This document shows positions 27,920 through 38,205 of a stretch of DNA of 64,000 nt, piece by piece. The translations under genes were made by a program, and so were the position numbers. The notes under the pieces are model-generated. The model saw only the letters and a list, made by a program, of their open reading frames with translations. It ran no database searches and was not told the origin of the DNA. This DNA comes from Flaccisagitta enflata (taxonomy: Eukaryota > Chaetognatha > Sagittoidea > Aphragmophora): NCBI GenBank assembly GCA_965153355.1, contig OZ231126.1, positions 10,788,001 to 10,852,000 of the forward strand, written 5' to 3'. Position 1 is the stretch's first letter, and each line of letters opens with the position of its first letter.

Positions 27920-28174
27920 TGTCTCTAAAAGCGACTTCTTCGACGCCGCTTCCATCGCCGCTTCCTTCGCGTCGAGGTTGTTGTTGTTGTTGTTGTTATT
28001 GTTGTTGTTATTGTTGTTGTTGTTGTTGTTGTTGTTCCCGCTTGGCAACGACTCGTTGTCGTCGATGATGCTGGTGCTGTTGTTCATGATGTTGTTGTTG
28101 CTGTTGTTGTTGTTGAAGTTGCCGTCACCGTCTCCTGTCGGTGTCGTCTCCTCGTCACGCCGCGGCAATAGTAT
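27920..28174 (-). CDS. Exon 5: Asn-tract exon
   Basis: The acceptor is CCCTTTCCCTCCTAG and the donor is GACA|GTAATTAG. 255 nt, phase 0-0. It begins ILLPRRDEETTPTGDGDGNF and has short Asn runs and NSTSIIDDNESLPSG. An Asn run of about 18 follows, then LDAKEAAMEAASKKSLLET, which runs helically into the coiled coil of exon 6. The AAC-type repeat is therefore retained inside coding sequence. Confidence 0.8.
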
Positions 28175-28401
28175 CTAGGAGGGAAAGGGTCTCAATTGGT
28201 CATTTGTTGGAAAAAAAAGAAAAAGAAAAAAAAACAATCACTTAATCATCATTCCTCACAGAAATACACAAGGCCAAAACCATACACATTACACAAAGGC
28301 TGACTGCAAAGAATCATCCGCGATCTGCGATTCATAAAAATTCATTCTTTTACAAAGATCTCGTTATACTTTCTCTATCAATTGAAATAAAAAAAGAATA
28401 C

Positions 28402-28530
28402 CGCGCCATTCCAACGTCGCAACGTTGCCTTGGGTGGGGTTGCGGGCGCCAGCGTCGTGGAGTTGGTGGACGCACCCGCTTCAAACTCCGCGTAGCCGAA
28501 GAGGTCTCCGGTGGATAAATCGTGAAAGTT
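28402..28530 (-). CDS. Exon 4 of the multi-exon gene
   Basis: The acceptor is AACGCATATTTCCAG and the donor is GGCGCG|GTATTC. 129 nt, phase 0-0. It reads NFHDLSTGDLFGYAEFEAGA and then STNSTTLAPATPPKATLRRW. No family recognised. The Asp/Asn tract just upstream (28620-28690) is intronic by this model. Confidence 0.8.
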
Positions 28531-28609
28531 CTGGAAATATGCGTTTTAGGCGTGGACGTTAAAGAACATGTTTTGGTATTCGCTTGGTGCGCTAATCCGC
28601 CGCCGCCGT

Positions 28610-28945
<336 letters not shown>

Positions 28946-28964
28946 GTTTTGCCTTTTTCTTTAC

Positions 28965-29011
28965 CTTACTGACCGCTTCGTTTGCGCGGCCAAAATTCTC
29001 AGAAATCGGGT
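28965..29011 (-). CDS. Exon 3, 47-nt small exon
   Basis: The acceptor is TTTTCTTTTTTACCGACAG and the donor is GTAAG|GTAAAG, both strong. Phase 1 in, 0 out. It reads PISENFGRANEAVSK, and the junction codon with exon 2 is GAC. The other open register would break the chain. Confidence 0.8.
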
Positions 29012-29216
29012 CTGTCGGTAAAAAAGAAAAATCAAACTGAGACTGTTAAAATCAGATTCCGGTATATGAAAGAATATAATAAATCATTACATTTCTAACA
29101 AACGCGCAAGTCAAACTTTGCCAAGTGCCCGGGAAAAAAAAAACATTAAAAGACTAGACCTGGAGTTACTTAGGAGTGGGCGCGACGCTTTCATGTCAAA
29201 AAATTATATATCCTAC

Positions 29217-29337
29217 CAACGCCTTCGTCGTGGGTCGCCGAATCCCGGCCCGCCACGACGCCAACGACCTCTTCCAGGACATCTTCCAAGAAGGCCCGTG
29301 CTGATCTGTACATCGAATAACACATCGACACTAACGG
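29217..29337 (-). CDS. Exon 2 of the multi-exon gene
   Basis: The acceptor is GATTATCATCCACAG and the donor is GTTG|GTAGGAT. Phase 0 in, 1 out. It reads PLVSMCYSMYRSARAFLEDV, then LEEVVGVVAGRDSATHDEGV. A second AG at 29301 would shorten it, but only the longer form joins exon 1 in phase. Met codons within it (MCYSMYR) could also serve as starts. Confidence 0.75.
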
Positions 29338-29635
29338 CTGTGGATGATAATCACACGGCGATCGACACGAGAATGGCCTCGACCATCAGACTATCAACAA
29401 GAAAACTTAAGAGCCAAGGTGGATAACACGTTACTGACATTGTAAACTTTTTTTTTTTTGCTCAAAAAAGAAACGGCAAAGTTATCTCTGGACCTCTACC
29501 ATTACCAAAACCCCAACCTTAACCTTAAGTCAATCCATGACCCTAACCCTAATGATCAAAAGCCCGCCCAAAAGCAAAGCCCTTTACGGAAATATATCTT
29601 TCAGCGGAAAGAAAACAAACAAAAGAACAAATTAC

Positions 29636-29701
29636 CTTTATCGGTTTCGGAAAAACAAAAGAACCTATCTTATCGGTTTCATTAAATACATTCATTAAGA
29701 C
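29636..29701 (-). CDS. Exon 1 or internal exon: VLMNVFNETDKIG
   Basis: The acceptor-like TTTCAATTCCAG precedes it and the donor is AAAG|GTAATT. 66 nt, open only in phase 0. It reads VLMNVFNETDKIGSFVFPKP and IK. If the gene starts here, the ATG is at 29693-29695. Whether the two upstream exons belong to the same transcript is unclear because the 29731-29924 exon reaches an in-frame TAA. Confidence 0.55.
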
Positions 29702-29730
29702 CTGGAATTGAAACATAAAACCCTTCTCTA

Positions 29731-29924
29731 TTACATTTCCCGTGGCTCTTCCATGCCGTCTTCGGCCTTCGCAGCGTCGGCGGCCTTCGTGGTCGCATCG
29801 TCGACGGCCTCGACCGGCGTCGATGGAGTCGCCGCGGCGTCAGTCGCTTCCGCTTCCACTTCTGCTTCCACTTCCGCCGCAACTTTCGTCGCTTCCGATT
29901 CCGCCGCCGCGGACCCGAGGACGT
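29731..29924 (-). CDS. Ala/Glu-rich exon, possibly terminal
   Basis: The acceptor is CCCTATTTGTCACCAAAG. Phase 1 in. It reads VLGSAAAESEATKVAAEVEA, then EVEAEATDAATPSTPVEAVD and TTKAADAAKAEDGMEEPREM, then TAA (29731-29733). A donor-like AT|GTAATAG overlaps the end but would leave phase 2, which no downstream exon accepts. The simplest reading is the last exon of a separate upstream gene or of an alternative transcript. Confidence 0.65.
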
Positions 29925-29981
29925 CTTTGGTGACAAATAGGGGATGATTGATTATTGCATAATGTTCCGTTCACCGAACAC

Positions 29982-29985
<4 letters not shown>

Positions 29986-30029
<44 letters not shown>

Positions 30030-30145
30030 CATTTTCGTTTTGCATGAGTAGCAAACCCAGGATACGTTAGCATTCCTCACTCCTCCTTCTCTTCCTCCTC
30101 CTTCTCTTCCTCCTCCTTCTCTTCCTCCTCCTCCTCCTCCCCCCT
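29986..30145. repeat. (CT)n and 15-bp CTTCTCTTCCTCCTC repeats in intron
   Basis: A CT run at 29986-30026, and four copies of a pyrimidine 15-mer at 30080-30140. Confidence 0.92.
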
Positions 30146-30182
30146 CCGACGCACAAAGTAGGGAAAAATTATGGGAATTCAA

Positions 30183-30262
30183 ATCACAAAGCCGGATACA
30201 CGCTCCATATCGGTCGCATTCGGGTGGGGCGGCGAGAGGGGGGGGGGCGTGCAGGGGGCAGG
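30183..30262 (+). repeat. Family B 5' fragment
   Basis: ACAAAGCCGGATACACGCTC, then GGTCGCATTCGGGTGGGGCG, matches the family B head, diverged, followed by G-rich slippage. It sits in the intron between 29924 and 30452. Confidence 0.6.
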
Positions 30263-30451
30263 GGGGGGGGAATGCATTCTCATCATCACTGTCCAACTAA
30301 CGGAAGGATCTACTGGGTCCTTTAGTCCGCGACTAAGAATAAATGTTTCTCTTAATAGCACTAAGATATATGATACTCACTCGTTTATCGCTTATACTAT
30401 CTTTCAGCCAAAGAAAATGAAATGAGAAAAAAAAAGACTCATGTTAACAAC

Positions 30452-30625
30452 CTGATACATTTGCATTTCCCGCGGAGCACGATCGCCTCGACCGGGACCT
30501 CCGCTCATTCGCCCGGCCTTTCATGGCGGCCGCCTCTTCCTCTCTTGGTACGGAGTACCATCCGTCGGCTGATGGCGCGCGGGGTCGCCTCCCCTTCATG
30601 GCTGTCTTCGCCTTGTCTAAGATAA
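30452..30625 (-). CDS. Basic exon upstream of the Ala/Glu-rich exon
   Basis: The acceptor is CATATTTCTTGTTTAG and the donor is TCAG|GTTGTT. 174 nt, phase 1-1. It reads ILDKAKTAMKGRRPRAPSAD, then GWYSVPREEEAAAMKGRANE and RRSRSRRSCSAGNANVS. The Arg-Ser-rich end is basic. Its phase joins the 29731-29924 exon through a GAC codon. The 5' partner exon was not found. Confidence 0.65.
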
Positions 30626-30639
30626 CTAAACAAGAAATA

Positions 30640-32150
30640 TGAAATGCGCTTCACTGTCAGGCATAATTTTGCTCAGCTATACTAGTTCTAACGTTGTCAG
30701 GCAAATAAACTCGGTCCAAGCAAATACATAGGATCAAAGCATTCGAGACACTACCGGATGCATCCTCAATCTAACAGCCCAATACCTCAACAACTTTACG
30801 CCGAACTATGATAATTTAAACTAGAAATTGATAGTTTAATGAGAGAGAATACATGGAATGGATTTGCCGCGGGACTAGAGCAGGTGCATGTGCAGAAGAT
30901 GCCGTCTAGTCTTAGAAATTCAGGGAAACTCATGACTGGAAGACCATCTGTGCTCACAGGATATTATGGAATGCCTATGTCAAAAAGGGTTTTTCTTTTT
31001 TCCGAGCTTTTGATTTTTTTCTCTGTCACCAAACCCTTTGAATTTTCCCCCCACCAGGGGGGGATTACTCAACTTTAAACACGCTTGCTAGATACACCCG
31101 TAAAGAAAATCCAAATAACTATTTTTTCTAACCATGTGGGCTTCTCTAAACATGTGGGTTACTCAAAAAAATGATATACAAAAAGATTCATTCAAAATTT
31201 TTATATTTTTGGCAGTTTTTAAGTAAAATCAATATGTTGAAGCCTTTTTATGATGTTGGAAAATATCAGTCATTCCACTGTGAGCCATTTTGGTGCTTCA
31301 TATAGCAAAAGTTGGTTATTTCTTTTCACCCATTATACGTAATATATAGTGGCCAATTTTAGGACCTTAACCATTTACCATTTTCCTTTTATCAAAAATC
31401 ATTTATCTTCCGTTTTTAAAAAAATTGTTTTTTGAGGACTTAATTTTCATAAAGCAGTAGAATGAAATAATGTGCTGACATTCTTTGATTTCGCTTTATA
31501 AAATTTTTACTTTTCAAAGAATTGTTAATCTGCTCTTTCATAACTTATGTTTTAGTTTTGTTTTACAAACATCATGATTTTCTTAAACAACTTATTGTCT
31601 TTTTTGTAGAAAAATTACAAATGATTTTGCAGTTTTCTGGGAAATCTGGGGGAACTTTAAGGCCAAAACAAAAACAGAAGATAAACAAATTTAAAAAACA
31701 AGGTCATTAGACCTAAGTCGCGTGCGTCGGCACTTTCAAAAAAAGTCAGGCAGACAGACAGACAAACAGTTTTTTTTTTTTAGAAGACATTTAAAACAGC
31801 TATTTACTGCTCCAAGCTTCTTCTCCACTACTTAGAGACGTTTAAAACGCGATCAAAAGCCTTAAAAACAACTTTGTGACGGACCGACCGATTAACGGAC
31901 CGACAGACCGACGGACCGACGGACCGAAAAGTGGCTTATAGAGTTGCTTAGCACGCGATTAAAAAGACTGGTCATCTTCATGATTTTTGTTCCTTTACAT
32001 TACCCAAGTAGGGTAAAGGGATACTCATAACTTTTTTCATGTGAAGCTTTCAAGGTCCCAAGTGAGCCATAGAATAGGTATGTATAGGTGAAACGCACTA
32101 ACTGGCATGTGTGACAACTAGTTTGAAGCCTTATTGGTTCATTTATCATT
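30640..32150. other. Mostly gene-free AT-rich stretch
   Basis: A plus-strand frame at 30839-31078 is open but has no support. A 3' fragment of family B is at 31850-31960 (GACCGACCGATT...CTTATAGAGTTGCTTAGCAC GCGATTAAAA) and a stray AAGTCGCGTGCGTCGGCAC is at 31716. Nothing else seen. Confidence 0.4.
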
Positions 32151-32159
32151 AAAATGAGC

Positions 32160-32427
32160 AAAACAAGTCTTTTTTTACATTTCTAGAGTGGCAGCCCCAA
32201 AGGGGAAATCTGTCCCTCTGTCCATCTGTCCATCTTTCCATCCCCCCCACCCCATCCTCAAGGCTTTGTCTCCTTCGGAGCCTATTCTGACCAAATTTCT
32301 GCCAAATAGCCCAAATCCAAGCTGTATGGGTAAAATCTATGCAAAACAGGTCGCCCAAGGGCAATATGTGGTCAGCGATACCCGTTGCCCTGCTTTACAT
32401 GATTGTCAATTTGAGTGAGAGGAAGCA
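32160..32427. repeat. Partial family C unit plus conserved spacer
   Basis: GTGGCAGCCCCAAAGGGG is a diverged family C end. At 32340-32427 the spacer CAGGTCGCCCAAGGGCAATA...AGCGATACCCGTTGCCCTGC...GAGTGAGAGGAAGCA matches the spacers between family C units at 60-63 kb. Confidence 0.7.
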
Positions 32428-32858
32428 GGGCAGCGGCCCCGAAGGGGACGAAGTCCTGTAGAACACAGGGGGACTTTTGTTTGTCCTTCCGTCATTCCGT
32501 CCGTCCGTTCCCCCAGGCTCTCTCAGGCCTGAAATCTGCCCTTTCAGGCCTGAAATCTAGCCTCTCAGGCCTGAAATCTGCCCTTTCAAGCCTTGAATCT
32601 GGGAGATTTCAGGCCTGAGAGGACAAATTTCAGGCCTGAGAGGACAGATTTGGTCTGAGAGGGCATATTTAGGGTCTGAGAGGGCAGATTCAAGGCCTGA
32701 AAGGGCAGATTTCAGGCCTGAGAGGGTAGATTTCAGGCCTGAGAGGGCAAATTTCAGGCCTGAGAGGGCCTGGGGGGACGAACGGACGGAATGACGGAAG
32801 GACAAACAAAAGTCCCCCTGTGTTCTACAGGACTTCGTCCCCTTCGGGGCCGCTGCCC
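32428..32858. mobile_element. Family C foldback element (near-perfect inverted repeat)
   Basis: The left arm GGGCAGCGGCCCCGAAGGGG, then ACGAAGTCCTGTAGAACACA, then a GTCCTTCCGTC-type tract and tandem CAGGCCTGAAATCTGCCCT units. The right arm is the inverse, ending TTCGGGGCCGCTGCCC. Arms of about 165 and 255 bp meet near 32600, so a single strand could fold almost completely. There are no coding genes; the mirrored frames are by-products of the symmetry. Confidence 0.85.
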
Positions 32859-33261
32859 AAAAGTCCTAATCCTGGCATAATGGCCAAAATCCAAGCAAAA
32901 TGGCCTACAACCAGGTCAGAATCTAGTAATCGGAGGTGGTGGAAAAGGTGCAGGGGTGTGGTATTTTGCTGCTTCATATAATGTTTGTGCAATGTATTCT
33001 TTCATCCCGTTAATCCAATATAGAGTGGAAAAAATCATGAGGATGACCATTTTCTTCTTCTCGAAATTCAGTCTTTGTTTTTTTTTTTAGAACTAAAATT
33101 CAATCAGAAAGCTAGCTTCCCCATGATATTTCGTTGCTGAATAGACTAACAATTAATATAGAAAACCACTTATTAAACAAAAAGCATCCTCAAAACAGGA
33201 ACAAAAATGTTGTGGACATTTTCTGTGACACATATGCACAGTCCACGGTGGGCATAATGAC

Positions 33262-33428
33262 AAAGTAGAATGAAACAAGGCCGGATACACGGCCACCAGT
33301 TGCGGACGGGTGGGCAGGGACGGAATTGCGCGTTTTCCCACTTTTCAACTTGAGCGTGATGGACCAACCGACCAACCGACCAACCAACCAACCAACGGAC
33401 GGACAAAGCCTCTTATAGAGTTGCATGT
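33262..33428 (+). repeat. Interspersed family B copy (GTTGCGGAC class)
   Basis: The head ACAAGGCCGGATACACGGCC is followed by CAGTTGCGGACGGGTGGGCA, then the tract ACCAACCGACCAACCAACC. The 3' end is TAGAGTTGCATGTCCACAAC followed by TAAAAA. 5' GTTGCGGAC against 3' GTCCACAAC: one mismatch. Confidence 0.85.
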
Positions 33429-34185
33429 CCACAACTAAAAATTGTTACCATGCATGGTTACTATGTTAAAACCGATCTCTAAGATTGCCTCATACTGAGA
33501 AAATGTTGAGAGCGTCAGTGACTCTATTGTTTGTAAACATACGTATGCGCAATTGGGGCCGGCGATGCGGTGACTGCTATACTCAAATTGTTAACAAGTT
33601 TGCAACTGACTCTCTCATGAGCGGAGGGGGACAGTGGCTTCTTCAGTTGCGTGTTGGACCATGTCATTGAAGGTTGGTCACTCTGGCTTTTTCTCTTTTT
33701 CTCATATTTTGTGTTAAGATGTGGATAGATCCATGCGCTTATACTTTCACCTCTCGTCGGTTATTATGGACTGTATATTCGCCCGCGTTTCTGTATTTAC
33801 CGCTTTGATACTACTATCATATATATTGATGCTTTTCTACGCGTTTTTGCGGATTTTCTGAGTTTCATCATCTGGTGCATTGGCAGGGAAAGCGACATTC
33901 GTTCAACGCTTCATGACGTTTTTCATCAACTTTTGATATGTGAATAGGGAAACTGTAGGTCTAAATGATACAGGAGGAAGTCGGAAGTGTCTTTTACCAA
34001 CTGAAGCCTGACAGAAACTCCGACAGTGATATGCAAATTAGGACATAAAAAAGTGCTGCTAAAAAAATCTAAGATAACCAATTTTTGGAAAAAGAAAATT
34101 GGTCAGGGCTTTGAAATCATTCCCTTAGCATTAGGTTAGGGAGTCGGGAAGAAATTCAAAACTTTTGCTATGCGAAGCACCCAAT
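33429..34185. other. Gene-free stretch
   Basis: No coding frame with splice or family support was found. Confidence 0.4.
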
Positions 34186-34189
34186 TGTG

Positions 34190-34955
34190 GTATGAGGCGA
34201 GTAGCGGCACTAGCGGCACTAGCGGCGGAAGGTGTAGGAGCATGATTTGGGGTAGGTAACGGCACTAGCGGCGGCGGCGGAAGAGGTGTAGGGGTGTGGA
34301 ATGAGGTAAATAGCGGCATTAGTGGCAGCAGTGGAAGAGGTGTAGGGGTGTGGTGCAGGGCAAGTAGTAGCATTTGCAGCAGCGGTAGAACAGGTGTATT
34401 ATATATGGGCAGGGTATTGGGTAGATAGCCACACTAGCGACAGTGGTGGGAGAGGTGTAGGGGCGTGGTATGAGGCGGTAGGGGTGTGCTATGGGCAAGT
34501 AGCGGCATTAGCGGCGGTGGCGGCGGAAGAGGTGTAGGGGCATACCATGAAGTATGAAGCGGCACTAGCGGCGGCGGCAGGAGAGGTGTGCGGGCGTGGT
34601 ATGGGGCAAGTAATGGAAGAAGGGGCGTCTGTGGAAGAGGCGTAGGGTCTTTCCTACTCCTTCCATCCTCCTATAACTCCTCCGCCGCCGCCTCTTGTTC
34701 TGCTACCTCTCACCTACCATGCTTTTATACATCTTCCGTTGCAGCATTAGTGACAGCGGCGGAAGAGGTGTAGGGGCGTGGTATGCGGCAAGTAGCGACA
34801 CTAGCTTCGGCGGCAGAAGAGGTGTAGGGCTAGGGCGTGTGACGTGGTAGGTAGCGGCACTAGCGGCGGTGACAGAAGAGGAGACAGAAGAGGTGTAGGG
34901 GCATAATATGGGGAAGGTAGCGACACTAGCGCCGGCGGAGGAGGTATAGATGGTA
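34190..34955. repeat. ~50-70-bp GC-rich minisatellite
   Basis: Units contain GAGGTGTAGGGGCGTGGTAT, then AAGTAGCGGCACTAGCGGCG with a variable GGC run. About a dozen diverged copies, with one short inverted segment (34660-34735). Confidence 0.88.
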
Positions 34956-35073
34956 CTTGGTAGTAAAGATAGATGAGGATAGAATGACTATACGCAAATA
35001 CTTTACCTTTAAACATAACGAAAATTTTTTTTTTTTTTTTTGGTTTTATTTTTTTAGTTTTTTTTTTTTTTTT

Positions 35074-35248
35074 TTGTGACGAGAGAATTGACGAGAGAAT
35101 GTGACGAGAGAATGTGACGAGAGAATGTGACGAGAGAATGTGACGAGAGAATGTAGATGACGAGAGAATGTGACGAGAGAATGTGACGAGAGAATGTGAC
35201 GAGAGAATGTGACGAGAGAATGTGACGAGAGAATGTGACGAGAGAATG
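35074..35248. repeat. 13-bp GTGACGAGAGAAT minisatellite
   Basis: Twelve or more near-identical 13-mers, one with a small insertion, following T-rich runs at 35025-35075. Confidence 0.95.
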
Positions 35249-35334
35249 TAAAAAAATCAGTGTTTATTTTTTAATGGGAATAGAGATCAAGTACGTGAGC
35301 ATCAAATCTAATAATCAGATCTAAGAAAAGTATT

Positions 35335-35336
<2 letters not shown>

Positions 35337-35412
<76 letters not shown>
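35337..35412. repeat. (GA)n microsatellite
   Basis: About 75 bp of pure GA. Confidence 0.97.
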
Positions 35413-35414
<2 letters not shown>

Positions 35415-35439
35415 TAGGCCAAAAACCATGAACAAGCAG

Positions 35440-35702
35440 GGTAAAATGTGACTTGAAACCAGGGGTGAGGATGCAATCTGGGATGCGAATGCGAATGCAC
35501 AGGATGCGCGAGATTTTGCTAAATGAGATTTTGCTAAATGCGGATAATGATGCGAACGCATTTGATAAAATATGGGAGTGGATGCGAACGCGCATCCTTA
35601 CCAAAGCGTTCGCATCCATGCCCTTTTGCTTTTGCCTTGTCCTAAAACTTTAAACTCAAATCATGCAGACATTGAAGAAAATGATATTCCTACATGTTTT
35701 AC
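35440..35702. repeat. Segment duplicated at 37380-37570 (filled-site left flank)
   Basis: Imperfect GATGCGAACGC-type repeats, then CTTGTCCTAAAACTTTAAAC, TCAAATCATGCAGACATTGA and TGATATTCCTACATGTTTT. The same order occurs at 37500-37570. Confidence 0.75.
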
Positions 35703-36491
35703 CAGTAAATTAGTAATGGCGGCTGTCGCCGTGAGGAAAAAAGTAGTAAGCATTGGTCATTTTTCACAAAGTGTTTGTCTTTAATCACTGCAAATCTTTT
35801 TTTCTATATAATCAAATCAAGAGCAATTGTATGTATTGATTTTACTGAATATCAGAGAAAAATAGGAGTGAACCAAATGAGCTAGATGAGCTAAAATGCT
35901 CAAAATCACTCAACCAGACAATTAGCTATGCTCACTGACATGCTTTCTTGTATTTACATGCTCCCATCAAAATATCTATTTATCCAATTAAAAATCAGTA
36001 AAAAAATTAGCTAAATGAGCAAACTGAGCTAGAATACTCAAAAACATCCTCACAGATGAGCAACTCTGCTCACTGACAGGTTTTCTTGTATTTGCAAGCT
36101 CAAACATGTATCAAAACATTTATTCATTTATAGCATTTTAAATCGGAAAAACAGACTGAGCAAAATGAGCTAAATAAGCTAAAATGCTCAAAAACATAGA
36201 TACACTCCTTTATTGATCCTAAATGAAATCATAAAAAAGAAAAGAAAAAATCATATTTGAATTTTTCGTAAAAAAAGATTGAAAAATTCATAACTCAAAA
36301 AATATTTGTCGTAGAGCATTCTGCTTGGCGCCAAATGAAAGAAAATTATCAAATTTATTTACCCTATCAATGTTGTCTGAGGGTGCAATCAGCTGGAAGA
36401 GACCCACAACTTTCGCATAAGAAAATGAAAACCATGTTTTTCTCGAATATGTCAAAAAGTCGAAGACTGACTTCGACTTTTTTCCCGATTA
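35702..36491 (+). repeat. Interspersed family A, copy 3 (full length, boundaries known)
   Basis: From ACCAGTAAATTAGTAATGGC to TTTTTTCCCGATT. The tail carries a perfect 11-bp stem: AAAAGTCGAAG (36455-36465), loop ACTGA, CTTCGACTTTT (36471-36481). The head contains GGCGGCTGTCGCC, also nearly self-complementary. The uninterrupted duplicate at 37560-37590 shows where it inserted. Confidence 0.88.
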
Positions 36492-36604
36492 GACTTCTAA
36501 CTCTGAAATTTTTCTTTCTTTCTCTTTAAAAAATGGTGCGGTTGTGTGTGTGTTTGTGTGCATGTGTGTGCGAGCATACGCTTGGGGAGGGAAGGTCGTT
36601 TGCC

Positions 36605-36965
36605 ACAATAATATTGCGACCACGGCCCTGTTAACTTTTTTTGGTGTGGACACGCAACTCTATAAGGGGCTTTGTCCGTCCATTCGTTGGTCTGTCAGCA
36701 TGAGTCAAAAAGTGGAGAAATGAGATTTTTGGAAGCTTTTTACTTGCGGACATGCAATTCTATAAGAGGCTTTGTCCGTCCATCCATCCGTCCGTCCACT
36801 GGTCCGTTGGTCTGTCAGTCCATCGGTCCATCAGTAAGAGTCAAAAAGTTGTGTGTACTTTTTGCGTATGTTTGTGTATATGTGGGGTGTTGGGGTGTAA
36901 ATAGGGGTTGGACGCCCCTGCCCACCCGTCCGCAATGATATTGTGACCCCGGGTCACTTGTTGTG
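36605..36965 (-). repeat. Family B, two inverted nested copies
   Basis: 3' ends (inverted) lie at about 36640-36680 (GGACACGCAACTCTATAAGG) and 36745-36780 (TTGCGGACATGCAATTCTAT). One head, CGGACGGGTGGGCAGGGGCG on the minus strand, is at about 36915-36935. 5' ATTGCGGAC fits 3' GTCCGCAA. The GTCACAATATCATTGCGGAC head variant recurs at 37035 and 53637. Confidence 0.75.
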
Positions 36966-37094
36966 TATGTGTCTGTGTTGGGAGGGAGTTGGGTGGGGCA
37001 TTGGGTGTGAATGGGGGTTGCCTACCTGTTCGCAATGATATTGTGACCCTGCGTCGCTTGTTTTTTTCATTCTTTCATGAATTCCATTCCATAT

Positions 37095-37208
37095 TATCCT
37101 TATTTCTTCCTTCCTTCCTTCCTTTCTTTTTTTTTTCTTTTTTTCTCTCTCTCTTTCTTTCTTTTTTCTTTGCTCCTTTCCTTATTTCTTCCTTCCTTTC
37201 TTTCTTTC

Positions 37209-37273
<65 letters not shown>

Positions 37274-37350
37274 TTTTCTCCCTATTCCTTCTTTCCTTCC
37301 TTCCTTCCTTCCTTTCTTCCTTTCTTTCTTTCTTTCTTTTTTCCTTTCTC
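37095..37350. repeat. (TTTC)n / (TTCC)n block
   Basis: Pure pyrimidine tetranucleotide repeats. Confidence 0.95.
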
Positions 37351-37379
37351 TCTAAAAGAAAAAAGTGTAGAAAGCGTTG

Positions 37380-37600
37380 AAAACGCGTAATGCGAACGCG
37401 TTAGCAACCAAATAACGTTGGATGCGATGCTTAACGCGATGCGCGAGCTGCTGGAAAACGCGAACGCGAACGCTTTTGGAAATCCCACGCATCCTTAGCC
37501 CTAGCCTTGTCCTAAAACTTTAAACTCAAATCATGCAGAGATTGAAAAAAATGATATTCCTTCATGTTTTGTTCTTCTAACTCTGAAATTTTTCTTTTTT
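37380..37600. repeat. Duplicate of 35440-35702 plus 36492-36560: empty site for family A
   Basis: AATGCGAACGCG...CTTGTCCTAAAACTTTAAAC...TGATATTCCTTCATGTTTTG runs directly into TTCTTCTAACTCTGAAATTT. In the other copy these two parts are separated by family A copy 3. Similarity resumes in AAAATGGTGyGGTTGTGTGT. Confidence 0.8.
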
Positions 37601-37629
37601 CCTTTGGCCATCCATCCCTTTGTTCGTTG

Positions 37630-37990
37630 GTTTTATAAAATGGTGTGGTTGTGTGTGTGTGTAAGTGTGTGTGTGTGTGTGTGTGTGTGTGTAAGTGTGC
37701 GTGTGCATGTGTGTGTGTGTGTGCGTGTGAGCATATGCATAAGCATTTTCTATGATATTCAATGGGAATTTTGAATGTTTTTGATTGCTCATCAATTTTA
37801 AATGTTATTCAATAGAAATTTTACAATAAATTTTACAATAAATTTTACAATAAATAAATAAATGAATAAATAAATAAATAAATAAATAAATAAAAAAATA
37901 AATAAAAAAATAAATAAATAAATAAATAAATAAAAAATAAATAAATAAATTTTACAATAAATTTTACAATAAATTTTACAATAGAAATTT
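37630..37990. repeat. (TG)n and AATAAATA / TTTTACAATAAA low-complexity DNA
   Basis: An imperfect GT run at 37645-37735 and AAATAAAT repeats at 37830-37985. Confidence 0.9.
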
Positions 37991-37999
37991 TACATTTTC

Positions 38000-38205
38000 T
38001 TCAGTTTTCATCAATTGTCCATGTTATTCAATGGGAACCTTGTATTTTTTTGCTTTTTTTCAATTTCCCATGTTATTTAAGGGAATTTGAGGCTTGAGAA
38101 GCTTCGGGGGGGGGGGGCGACGGACGGAAGGACTGACGGACGGACGGACGTATGGAAATTCACCCCTGTGTCCTACAGGACATCGGCTCTTTGGGGCTGC
38201 TGCCC
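38000..38205. mobile_element. Family C right half (type III end)
   Basis: GGGGGGGG-CGACGGACGGAAGGACTGA...GTATGGAAATTCACCCCTGT...TTGGGGCTGCTGCCC is the right arm of the type III family C end. The left half is not recognisable, so the copy is a fragment. CATGTTATTCAATGGGAA-type filler also occurs inside the unit at 62195-62678. Confidence 0.7.

Noticed and set aside
29540-29590. Telomere-like CCTAACCCTAA
   Set aside because: Only two partial copies (CCCTAACCCTAA) next to CCTTAACCTTAA. Not an array.
30839-31078. Plus-strand frame MRENTWNGFAAGLEQ
   Set aside because: Isolated, no splice or family support. It could be a remnant, but the evidence is too thin to list as a gene.
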